Below are positions 30,999 through 40,447 of a stretch of DNA of 64,000 bases, one piece after another (the first letter of the stretch is position 1; each line of letters opens with the position of its first letter). The notes under the pieces were generated by a model. The model worked only from the letters and a program-made list of their open reading frames with translations. It did no database searches and had not been told where the DNA came from. The translations under genes and the position numbers were made by a program. The DNA is from Haliclona indistincta (Eukaryota; Porifera; Demospongiae; Haplosclerida; Chalinidae): contig OZ024787.1 in NCBI GenBank assembly GCA_964017065.1, forward strand, positions 3,872,503 through 3,936,502. The letters are read 5' to 3'.

Positions 30999-31847
30999 TC
31001 AAGGAATTCCAAAGAGAGGACCCTGACGAACAGTGACTGGATTTGGAGGTGGAGGTGGCCGTGTAATTGTTTGCAGTGTAGGTGGGGGTCTAGTTATTTG
31101 CGGTGGAGGTGCAGTAGCTTCACATAGAGTTGGGCCACAGTCTATAGCCCTGATGACAGCCTTGCATAGACCGGTACCAGTACGGCTAGTATACGAGTAT
31201 GGATATATTACCCGATTCATTGAGAAGTAGATATCATAGTTTCTTGTACCATATGTAGTTGCTTGTCCATTCAAAGTAAACAAGTATGGACTGCCATAGC
31301 ACTTTTGTATTCCACGATGGTTATCGAAATGAACAAATTCATCACCAACTGTTATAGTCACACGATTGGTGATCACATTTGCTTGCGTATCTACTGATAA
31401 AGAACTTTTAGTATAAGCTGTGTAGCCGGGTAGAGTGTTACTGTAGACATAGAAGCTTCCACGAATATTGTGAACCTCAGCAGAATTTGATGTATGACTA
31501 GCATCTCCTCCATATCCATTGTTTGACGAGTCTCCAATATTGAAGTTCCATCCTCCACCTTTAGACAAATCTTTCAACATGTGTAAATCGAACTTGAGAC
31601 GACATTTCTGCTTGCCACTTATTGAAGAAGGAAGAGTTATTTTGACCACACCTTGTAGATTGCACGTTCCACTGCCTCCCAGACTCTTCATCCAGCTGAT
31701 TGCTGGTGCTGACTTGTATTCTCCGGAAGTAAGATCAGCTTCAAAGACCTTAAATCCATCTTTTGTGCTGCAGCAGCATGCTTCTGTTGGAAACAAAAGC
31801 TCGGCAGTAATAAATATCATACAAAATATCACCAAGTTGCACTGCAT
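30999..31847 (-). CDS. Small secreted Cys-rich protein with Pro-rich tail (paralogue 2)
   Basis: The 282-aa protein starts at the ATG at 31847; the longer frame upstream has only a GTG. The signal peptide (about 1-24) is followed by three consecutive Cys (ACCCS). The core has CRLKFDLHMLKDLSKG, GWNFNIGDSSNNGYGGDA, FVHFDNHRGIQKCYGS and YLFTLNGQATTYGTRNYDIY. The last 45 residues are rich in Pro and Thr (TRPPPP), a likely flexible or O-glycosylated tail that replaces the Gly-X-Y tail of paralogue 1. The gene is intact and intronless, with a TATA-like ACTATAAAAA about 80 bp upstream. The function is unknown. Confidence 0.85.
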   Translation of the reverse strand: MQCNLVIFCMIFITAELLFPTEACCCSTKDGFKVFEADLTSGEYKSAPAISWMKSLGGSGTCNLQGVVKITLPSSISGKQKCRLKFDLHMLKDLSKGGGWNFNIGDSSNNGYGGDASHTSNSAEVHNIRGSFYVYSNTLPGYTAYTKSSLSVDTQANVITNRVTITVGDEFVHFDNHRGIQKCYGSPYLFTLNGQATTYGTRNYDIYFSMNRVIYPYSYTSRTGTGLCKAVIRAIDCGPTLCEATAPPPQITRPPPTLQTITRPPPPPNPVTVRQGPLFGIP

Positions 31848-31925
31848 GATTGCATGCACTTGTGAAAAGTATTAGTATGAAAATATATCTGTGCAGAAAA
31901 TGGGTGATTGTGTGCAGATGTGCAA

Positions 31926-31938
31926 GGATTTTTATAGT
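31926..31938 (-). promoter_or_regulatory. TATA box of secreted paralogue 2
   Basis: The minus strand reads ACACTATAAAAAT, about 80 bp upstream of the ATG. Confidence 0.5.
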
Positions 31939-32224
31939 GTTGTGTCAGACTTTTGGTTGCCAAAACAATCATCGAGAATTAGTGGAACAGGTTTCAATAT
32001 ATTGCTCAGGTAACTTTTGCAAACTTGATCTACTAAACAGCTGGATTTACAATAATTGCAGTCTTGGATACAATTACTCCTGAATCCATACAGACTATCT
32101 GCATCTCCAACAGCAGCAGAAAGTAGCTGGGCAACAACTACAGCAGGAGTAATTAAATTATACTTGCATCTGCACAAGTGGGCAACGAAGTTATTACTGG
32201 TATGAAGTTATACACACTAAGTCT

Positions 32225-32345
32225 TCTTTAGCAGGTTGGACATTGTAGTCTTGTGTACCATATTTAGTTCCTTGATTGTCGGTAAACAAGTATGGACTGG
32301 CATAGCATCCACAATGGTTGCGGTCGAAGTGAACATATTTGGATT
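32225..32345 (-). pseudogene. Second relic type of the secreted family (left unit)
   Basis: GTCTTGTGTACCATATTTAG, GTAAACAAGTATGGACTGGC and CGAAGTGAACATATTTGG align with the FVHFDN...SPYLFTLNGQ...YGT region of the intact genes. Only about 120 bp remain. It sits between intact paralogue 2 and the methyltransferase copy. The duplicate is at 40048-40160. Confidence 0.65.
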
Positions 32346-32633
32346 ATGGATTCAGCACAAGTAATTATGATAACTCAATGCATGCATGTGCAATAGCACA
32401 ATGATTAAGACTATAAAGTAACTGACTATTCAAACACAATGACCAAGCAATGTGGACAAAATACCATTTTATCTGTGAATCGTACTGATCAGTCAGTGAG
32501 TCTGGAAAATAAATAACTTGGGACTAGCAAAATTGCAGTATTGGAACTCTGTAATTATGCATTGTTGAGTTTCATCCAACAGTGCTTGGATGCTGATTAT
32601 TTTTTCATCACAACTGCAAAGAGGCGTGGTCAC

Positions 32634-34615
32634 ATGGCGGTTGACCCCCTCCACGTGGTCGTCGGCAAGCTGTGTACTCTACTGGACTGCTATCGCTGGC
32701 TGCTGGATAGCTATGTGATCGTACGTCTGTGCTATATGTCACAATGATCTAACTAAACTCCTTTCTTTATCAGGAGTTCTTTACCGAACAGCATTGGGAA
32801 AAGTTGCCTCTCAAATGGCGTGACAGTCTGGAGGAGGCTGGGCTGTATGAGTCATGCCGCCAGATGCTGCTAGTACCTTCCTCACCCACACGAGAACAGA
32901 CCAGTAGAAGGTACACCTTGCTAACACCTACGTGATCTGGATCATTCTCTGCTCCCTCCTCCTTCATTTTCTAGTTTTCCAGTACTCCCACTTTCACTGT
33001 TGGCTCTTTCTGCTGCTGCTAAAGCTCTTTCTCTGTCTCGCCAACCATCAAAAAGTATGTAAAGCAGCCATTACTTAGAAACGACACACTTTGTCACATG
33101 CACATGTATTTTTAATCTTGTCTACAGAGTCTTCTTGTGTTGCTGGTGATAGTCAGGTTTTGTCATTGGATCACTTGTTCCGTTGTCGCATTAAACTAAA
33201 GAAACAACATGAGATCAGTCGACTGGGTGAGGTAAGGATAAGAATGCAGAGGATGTTATGATTCTGTGTACTCACACAGGTTGTAGTAGGCATGTGCAGG
33301 AAGACCGGCTGTGATCATGTTGTGGTGAGTCCGAGCTGTCATTTCACGTGCTCTAGAAATAGCTTCATTTTCTAGCAGCTTATCAGTCCGAGGAATGTAC
33401 GATTACTGTACACAATATAGTTTTATATGGCTTTTAGCAGCAATATTTATTTATGTAGCCATTATGTTATTAGACATGTCATTGCATGTCTGTTATAACT
33501 GATTTCAATATTTTTATAGTCTGTTATAAGGTCATGTTTGATAGCACATCTATTATTTCATTTTCCTGTAGGATATTGGGTGTGGTCAGGTATGTTCAAT
33601 ATGCCGTCTAGCTCCTACTGTGATACACCCACTCTCAGGGTCATCTCTCTCGCTATCTCTCCTATCATCATGGGCTCACTCTGACAGCTGTGGAAGCTGA
33701 GTCATGTCATTTGATAGCAGCCACACGATTGGACAGGTACTACTGCAAATAAGTGATTCATCCAAATGGCATGCTTGTGAATGACTTAGTATGGGTTCAT
33801 AGCTTAGAGATAAGTCTAAATCCAAAAACACCAATCTAGTTTTTTCCTGGTCAAAAGGGTTGGTATAGGGACAAAGTGCCTCAGTGACACAGCACAGTCA
33901 GCCCTCTGATGTGTTGCTTGCCTGTGTTCCAGTCTATGTTAATGTAAACAAGCAATTCATTCAAATGGCATGTTTGTACATGATTTAAAATCTAGGGCTC
34001 ATAGCCTAAATCCATTGGCTGTGTCTTAGTGACACAGTACAGCCAGTCCTCTGGCTAGTTGTTTGCCTGGGTTCCAATAGCATACATTACCTCAGTTGCC
34101 CTAGCTAGGTGCCAGGTCTCTTCATTGAAGTAGCGATACACTGTTACTTTGTGAATTCACCCAAAAATGTGCATTATGTAGCAATTATACAGTGAGTACG
34201 TTCGTGGTGAGTTTATGCTATGTTTTATGGTAATAGGAATTCGTGTACCCGTTTGTACATCTTACCACTATATGGTTTGCATTTTAAAGATTATTTCTGC
34301 AGTCAAGTGAATAATGATTTACAAAAGAGAGGACAGATGACGAAGAGTGTGGAACAACAACAATTTGACCCAACCATCACCTACATTAAACAAACTGTAA
34401 GACAGAGCATCAATTGATTCTATCACTCTCAAATTCCTTTCATGCAGATTTCTCCGCTGATGTCACCTAGTTCAGTTTTGCACCAACTTGGGCTGCGGAC
34501 AAGTGAAGATGTTTCACCTACTGCTGCTGTCACGTCTTGTAGCAGCGGTCGCTGTGTTCTTGTCGGTCTCCGTACCTGTGGCGACCTAGCTGTAGAAATA
34601 AGGCGTTGCTCATAA
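32634..34615 (+). pseudogene. METTL25/RRNAD1-like methyltransferase, 3'-truncated copy
   Basis: Nine exons can be placed with GT-AG borders and matching phases: 32634-32720, 32774-32910, 32975-33054, 33128-33231, 33280-33324, 33572-33589, 33639-33736, 34303-34396 and 34448-34615. They encode 276 aa with KLKKQHEISRLGE, the SAM-binding motif DIGCGQGHLSR (partly in an 18-nt exon) and GLRTCGDL. The intact copy has GLHTCGDL, the form usual in the family. After Leu-Ala the frame enters unrelated sequence and stops within eight codons. That point is the junction of the tandem duplication, so exons 10-14 are missing. The frame is otherwise open. Expression of a truncated protein is possible, but loss of the C-terminal half makes it a likely pseudogene. 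Confidence 0.8.
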
Positions 34616-35939
34616 AAATAAGTTAGCTGGGCGTGATTTATTTGCATTGAAATGCCAAACACCATCTGCATGCTTGCACTTGTCTATCAGGAGCGCATCT
34701 CTCATTATGCGCTCCTGTGTCTATTCATAAATTATTTTTTATTCGTCAAACCATCCAATGATGCATGACAATTATGATGCTGGAGTCAGTTGTTCTTTTG
34801 CTGATGTCACATGCTTGTAACTGCGGGCTGGATAATACTTTAAATTAATTCTGTATCTCACTGCAAAATTAACCAATAATGAGTCAATATCTAGATACAA
34901 TCTTACTACACACATTATAGTCTAAAGCAAAATAGTACACATTTCTGATCATGGGTGTAATCAAGGTTCATAGTAACAGGTCGACGTCATGCTCATGTGG
35001 GTAGAAGTCAGCGTCACTGGGACTAGTGACTGTTATTGGATACTCATCTTGGAACCCATAGACTAACTTACAGGCTAGGTTGCATCATAGGTGCTAAAAT
35101 TAAAGTAACTAAGCAACATATAAAATAGGCCTAATTAAATTATACATGCACCTGTGCTATTGCTGAGAAGGAAATTATTCTGACATCTTGTAGAAGCTAG
35201 GCAACGATGCACTATGATGTCTTCTAGCATTAATGAGTGAGATTTCTCTATACATAGCTAGGTATAGCTTGCTTTGGCTTACAGTGGACTGACTTTCCAT
35301 GACAGACAAGTTGGGTAAGTTTTTTTGTCCTTTACATGGAGGTGTCTCTTACATGGAGGTCCAATCTGTCTTGTTTTGTATTGCTATGTATATCAACAAA
35401 ATTAATTGTCCGTTATATAAAGGTGTCTGTTATTGGGAGTGTCCGTTAAGGGAGCTAGGTTTCCTGTATGATGAAGCAAGCTAGAAGACATTGTGTATCA
35501 AGCAATCATGATTATCATCATAGCATACCCAATAGTCTGTAGAATCAATTGTATCGATTAGCTCTGTCATGTTAGGCTTATGTTGAGTATGATTATGCAC
35601 TGAAGGCTCCTCATCATTTATTTTACGATGGTCACAGTCAGTGGATCTGTTAATCTGACTTTATTTCAATTTCTCAAATACTATCAAATTAATTAAACCT
35701 TCAGCAGGATAACATCATAGTTTGTACAGTAGCAGGGGATGCTTTCCTATGTGTACATGTTGCTAAGCTATACACAAATAAATTTCTTTGCTTTGCCTGG
35801 TGGTTCCTAAACAAAGACAATTGTACGGTTTTGCTACAAAGTATATCCGGTATAGCATAGCGACATAGGTCAATAATTTGACATGCTTTAAACCTGCTTT
35901 ACCTTTCACGATGGATCAGGCACTATCATCAGGAGAAGC

Positions 35940-36054
35940 AATGCGGGTATGGGTATACGACTTGGTTAATTGAGGATGAAGAATATTTATCATAGTCTGG
36001 TGTACCTTTAATCTGATAGTTCTTTGCTCGTTCAAAGTACACAAGCTAGGATTT
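35940..36054 (-). pseudogene. Relic of the secreted family, split by the DB insertion
   Basis: It matches 30318-30425. The missing remainder resumes at 38320 (TACTTGATAGTGATCAAAAA) on the other side of the insertion. Confidence 0.6.
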
Positions 36055-36470
36055 TTAGGGAGGCACGGTAGTGACTCTCTATGTAGGGATGAACGAGAAA
36101 ACAAAATGGCGGCTACATACAATGTATTAGCGTTCAAACGCTGATATTTTGGCTGGTGTTGAATTTTATAAGTCAAAAGACACCTAAATCTGCTCTCTGG
36201 CGTTGCCCCATCTTACAGTAGCAAGGAGATTTCTCGAAATTGTCACATGAGTGATGAACCTGGAAACGGTGAAAATCGAGTTTCGCTACTTCGTCTTCTT
36301 TCTTTCTTTCTTCAACTCGCCTAGCGCCTTTACGCGAGCAGTGCCGAGACCAAAACACCCACGAATAGTCGTGAAATTCTCCTGGCATGTACCTTTTGAA
36401 CTTAGTTTTTAGCGAAACGACGATATAAACTGTTGACGAGTTCACGATCACGAAAGTTGTCAGCTAAGTG

Positions 36471-37378
36471 CCGTTGACTTAGCAGCAGAAAAAGGGGCTT
36501 GCTCCCAATCCAAGAACACGGATTTGCACTCCACAAGGCTGCTTTTCATGATGCGATAGCCCTCAGGTACGGCTGGTTGCCTTCAAATGCTCCAGTTGAA
36601 TGTGCCTGTGGAAAGTCTTTCTCTGTGGAGCATGCCCTGTCTTGTGTGAAGGGAGGATTCCCTTCACTGCGTCACAACGAGGTGAGAGACATCACAGCAT
36701 CTTTGATCTCAGAAGTCTGCTCCAGTGTTTGTACGGAGCCCACCCTTAACCCTGTGTCAGGACAAAATCTCCCAAGCTCCACAATTTGTTCGGAGGGCGC
36801 TCGGTTGGATGTGGCTGCTGACGGATTCTGGGGCTCCCGCAACGAGAGGGCCTTCTTTGATGTCCATGTTTTCAATCCCCTGGCACCTTCCAATTCAGCA
36901 CTGTCCATCTCTGGGATGTACAAAAAACACGAGCGTGAAAAGAAGCGGGAGTATGGAGCACGAATCAGAGAAGTGGAACATGGCTGCTTCACCCCCCTTG
37001 TGCTCTCCTCAACAGGTGGACTAGGACGAGAAGCTACTATAGCCTATAAAAGAATCGCCTCCCTCCTCTCCACCAAATGGGATAGACCCTACCCTAGTGT
37101 TCTGTCTTGGATAAGATGCTCACTATCTTTCTCACTTCTAAGGTCCTCTATAAGATGTATCCGTGGCCACCGCTCAAGATGCGGCTTTCCTGTCAGAGTG
37201 CGCTTGTCATCTCCAATTGATGTGGTGTGCTCTGAATCTGGACTGTGACTCCATCTCTATTTCCACATTCAAGACTCATAGCTATTATAATTATCTTCAT
37301 GCTAAATATATCCATTTCTAGCATTTATTGTTTTTAAAAATCATTACTCACTCATCATTATTGTATTATTACATATCC
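36471..37378 (+). mobile_element. 5'-truncated retroelement insertion with AAGTG duplication
   Basis: AAGTG occurs at 36466-36470 and 37379-37383, flanking the insert. The DB sequence resumes after it (TTTGACGCCAT, compare TTAGACGCCAT at 20630). The 3' end has no poly(A). The insert contains the C-terminal coding part of a reverse-transcriptase-type element. Confidence 0.75.
36499..37248 (+). CDS. C-terminal fragment of a retroelement polyprotein
   Basis: About 249 codons are open, without a real start: the first codon of the open frame is TTG, and the preceding frame (VDLAAEKGA) is shifted. Visible features are CACGKSFSVEHALSC (a Cys-x-Cys...His-xxx-Cys knuckle) followed by ARLDVAADGF and RAFFDVHVFNP, whose spaced Asp residues recall a restriction-like endonuclease, then REVEHGCFTPLVLS. 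This C-terminal arrangement is widespread in retroelement-derived proteins of sponges, cnidarians and molluscs (general knowledge). The precise clade is not determined. It is a dead 5'-truncated copy. Confidence 0.7.
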   Translation: MLPIQEHGFALHKAAFHDAIALRYGWLPSNAPVECACGKSFSVEHALSCVKGGFPSLRHNEVRDITASLISEVCSSVCTEPTLNPVSGQNLPSSTICSEGARLDVAADGFWGSRNERAFFDVHVFNPLAPSNSALSISGMYKKHEREKKREYGARIREVEHGCFTPLVLSSTGGLGREATIAYKRIASLLSTKWDRPYPSVLSWIRCSLSFSLLRSSIRCIRGHRSRCGFPVRVRLSSPIDVVCSESGL

Positions 37379-38319
37379 AAGTGTTTGACGCCATATTGTA
37401 ATTACGTAATACGCACGTGACCAATTACACGAATTTATTAGTAGAGTATCGCCGTATGGAGAGCGCATAGTAAGCCCGTGTAGTATCACCGTTCTGCTGC
37501 TTGCCATGGCCAGATAGTATCACAGTCATAAAGAAAAAGCAATTATCAATTATAAAAAGCAATTATCAACAAAAGCAACCAAACCAATGGTGGAGATACA
37601 TTATCTTACCGAATTCGAACTGCACCAATAATTTGAAACTCACCGAAAAAGAAAAAAGGACACAAACAAGAAAATAAAAGATTTCTAACGATATCAAAAG
37701 GATGTAGGGATAAAGAAATCTATTACTGGTCCACAATGTAAACCAACAAGGAACAAGCATGGAATGGTAACATGATTGACTTGCTCAGACCATAGATCCC
37801 TACATCAGTGGCTGCATGCTGTGGCTGACTACATCAGTTCTGCTAGTTGCTATTGACTGACACCTGACGTGCATTGAATTGAATTTAGCTTGTGACAAAA
37901 TATTGTACAAGAAAATAAAAGATTTCTAACGAAATCAAAAGGATGTAGGGATAAAGAAACCTGCTACTGGTTCACAATGTGAACCAATAAGGAGCAAGCA
38001 TGAAATGGTAACACGATTGACTTACTAACAGACCATAGATCCCTACATCAGTGGCTGCTATGTGGCCTGACTATAGCAGATCAGCTAGTTGTTGTTGACT
38101 GACACTTGACATGCATTTGAATTGAATTTAGCTTATGACAAAATATTGTATAATCAAAATCTTATGTATACAGCCACTGATGAGGGATCTATGGTCTGTT
38201 AGCAAGTCAATCGTATTACCATTTCATGCTTGCTCCTTGTTGGTTTACATTGTGAACCAGTAGCAGATTTCTTTATCCCTACATCCTTTTGATTTCGTTA
38301 GAAATATTTTATTTTCTTG

Positions 38320-38890
38320 TACTTGATAGTGATCAAAAAGGTACATAACTAGTAAAGTAAAATAATAATGTTTTAAAGTCCCATCCCACTTGAAGTATCC
38401 CTACATTGGTAGCTTAATAAGGGCATACGTTATGAATCACGTAAGTTTTGCAAGGCTACAAGTTGCTGATCAAGGCCTAGGATACTGCTTGGCACTTTGT
38501 CTTCCCTACACTTTTAAGTACTTTATTACTTTATTATTATTATAGTAGAGAAGTTGCATGCAAATACTGCACAGCAAAAATCCGATCATACATATGTATG
38601 CATGCTAGAATGCACCTATGAGTAAAATGACCTCATGATGACATCATCACATTCATGCATGAACAAATTACAGCCCTTGTGACATTATTGTTTGGACAAT
38701 AGAGTTGAAATAATTATAATCATGTATAACTCACTACAAAACAAAACTAGTGTGAGTATATTTTATTACTACAACGTGGAGAAGCAACTATAGGCTAGAT
38801 TTAACACACTGTTATAGTATTGTTCGATGCATGCAATCAAGCAAAAATTCCATTGCGATCAGGACCAAATTTGGCAAGACTCCAGGAAGT
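38320..38890. repeat. Block J, right-unit remainder
   Basis: This continues block J after the DB insertion, matching 30425-30998. CATGCAATCAAGCAAAAATT at 38830 is the 3' flank of the following broken secreted gene. It has no gene of its own. Confidence 0.65.
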
Positions 38891-39695
38891 CTACTGAACA
38901 GTGACTGGATTTGAAGGTGGTGGTGTAGTTTTTTGCGGTGGAGGTGCAGTAGCTTCAGAAAGAGTTGGACCACAGTCTATAGCCCTGATGACAGCCTTGC
39001 ATAGACCGGTACCAGTACGGCTGGTAGAATAGAATGGATATATTACTCGATTCATTGAGAAGTAGATATCATAGTTAATTGCACCATATGTAGTCGCTTG
39101 TCCATTCAAAGTAAACAAGTATGGACTGTCATAACACTTTTGTATTCCACGATGGTTATCGAAATGAACGAATTCATCACCAACTGTTATAGTCACACGA
39201 TTGGTGATCACATTTTCTTGCGTATCTACGGATATAGCACCTTTAGTATAAGCTGTGTAGCCGGGTAGAGCGTTACTGTAGACATAGATTCTTCGACGAA
39301 TATTGTGAACCTCAGCAAAATTTGATGTACGACCAGAATCTCCTCCATATCCATTGTTTGACGAGTCTCCAATATCGAAGTTCCATCCTCCACCTTTAGA
39401 CAAATCTTTCAACATGTGTAAATCGAACTTGAGACGACATTTCTGCTTGCCACTTATTGAATAAGGAAGAGTTATTTTGACCACACCTTGTAGACTACGT
39501 AGATTGCACGTTCCATTGCCTACCAGACTCCTCATCCAGCTGATTGCTGGTGCTGACTTGTATATTCCAGAAGTAAGATCAGCTTCAAAGACCTTAAATC
39601 CATCCTTTGTGCTGCAGCAGCATGCTTCTGTTGGAAACAAAAGCTCGGCAGTAATAAAAATTAATCATACAAAATATTACCAAATTGCACTGCAT
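38891..39695 (-). pseudogene. Secreted paralogue 3, signal peptide broken by a 4-bp insertion
   Basis: From ACCCSTKDGF onward the frame is open for about 245 codons and closely follows paralogue 2. The ATG at 39695 is conserved, but ATGATTAATTTTTATTACTG replaces ATGATATTTATTACTG in the signal peptide, adding 4 bp and shifting the frame. The body can then only be read from a non-ATG codon. The Pro-rich tail is also shortened. It is likely a recent pseudogene, or a pseudoallele if the indel is an assembly error. Confidence 0.75.
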
Positions 39696-40047
39696 GATTG
39701 CATGCACTTGTGAAAAGTATTAGTATGAAAATATACTTGTGCAGAAAATGGGTGATTGTGTGCAGATGTGCAAGGGTTTTTATGTGTCAGACTTTTGGTC
39801 GCCAAAACAATCATCGAGAATTAGTGGAACAGGTTTCAATATATTGCTCAGGTAACTCTTGCAAACTTAAAAACAGCTGGATTTACAATAATTGCAGTCT
39901 TGGATACGATTACTCCTGAATCCATACAGACTATCTGCATCTCCAACAGCAGCAGAAAGTAGCTGGGCAACAACTACAGCAGGAGTAATTAAATTATACT
40001 TGAGTGGGCAACGAAGTTATTACTGGTATGAAATTATACACTAAGTC

Positions 40048-40160
40048 TTCTTTAGCAGGTAGTCTTGTGTACCATATTTAGTTCCTTGATTGTCGGTAAA
40101 CAAGTATGAACTGGCATAGCATCCACAATGGATGCAGTCGAAGTGAACAAATGTGGAATA
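40048..40160 (-). pseudogene. Second relic type of the secreted family (right unit)
   Basis: This is the duplicate of 32225-32345: GTCTTGTGTACCATATTTAG, GTAAACAAGTATGAACTGGC and CGAAGTGAACAAATGTGG. The frame is broken and only about 110 bp remain. Confidence 0.6.
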
Positions 40161-40447
40161 TTGATTCAGCACAAGTAAAATTATGATAACTCGATGCATG
40201 CATGTGCGATAGCATAATTATTAAGATTATAAAACACAATGACCTAGCAATGAGAACAAAATACCATTTTATCTGTGAATTGTACTGCATGATCAGTCAG
40301 TGAGTCTGGAAATTAACTAACTTGGTACTAGCAAAATTGCAGTATTAGAACTCTGATATTTAATTATGCATTGTTGAGTTTCATCCAACAGTGCTTGGAT
40401 GCTGATTATTATTAATTTTCATCACAACTGCAAAGAGGCGTGGTCAC

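Larger units (their letters stand above)
29004..34592. repeat. Tandem duplication, left unit (5.6 kb)
   Basis: The unit runs from AGAAATAAG.CGTTGCTCAT through the secreted gene 30999-31847 to exon 9 of the truncated methyltransferase gene. The same sequence restarts at 34593 (TAGAAATAAGGCGTTGCTCA) and continues colinearly to about 43088. Insertions lengthen the right unit at 36056-38319 and 42120-42794. Conservation is high in exons and introns alike, as expected for a segmental duplication. Confidence 0.85.
36056..38319 (+). mobile_element. DB element copy 3, with retroelement insertion and an extra arm
   Basis: It starts TTTAGGGAGGCACGGTAGTG and ends in the hairpin half. Here there are two direct left arms (37667-37816 and 37908-38053) and one right arm (38171-38319). 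A 0.9 kb retroelement fragment splits it at 36471. Its arms carry CTAACGAAATC and GGGATAAAGAAA in place of CTATCGAAATC and GGGTTGTGAAA of the other copies, and the opposite arm carries the matching complements. The left unit retains the empty site. Confidence 0.8.
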
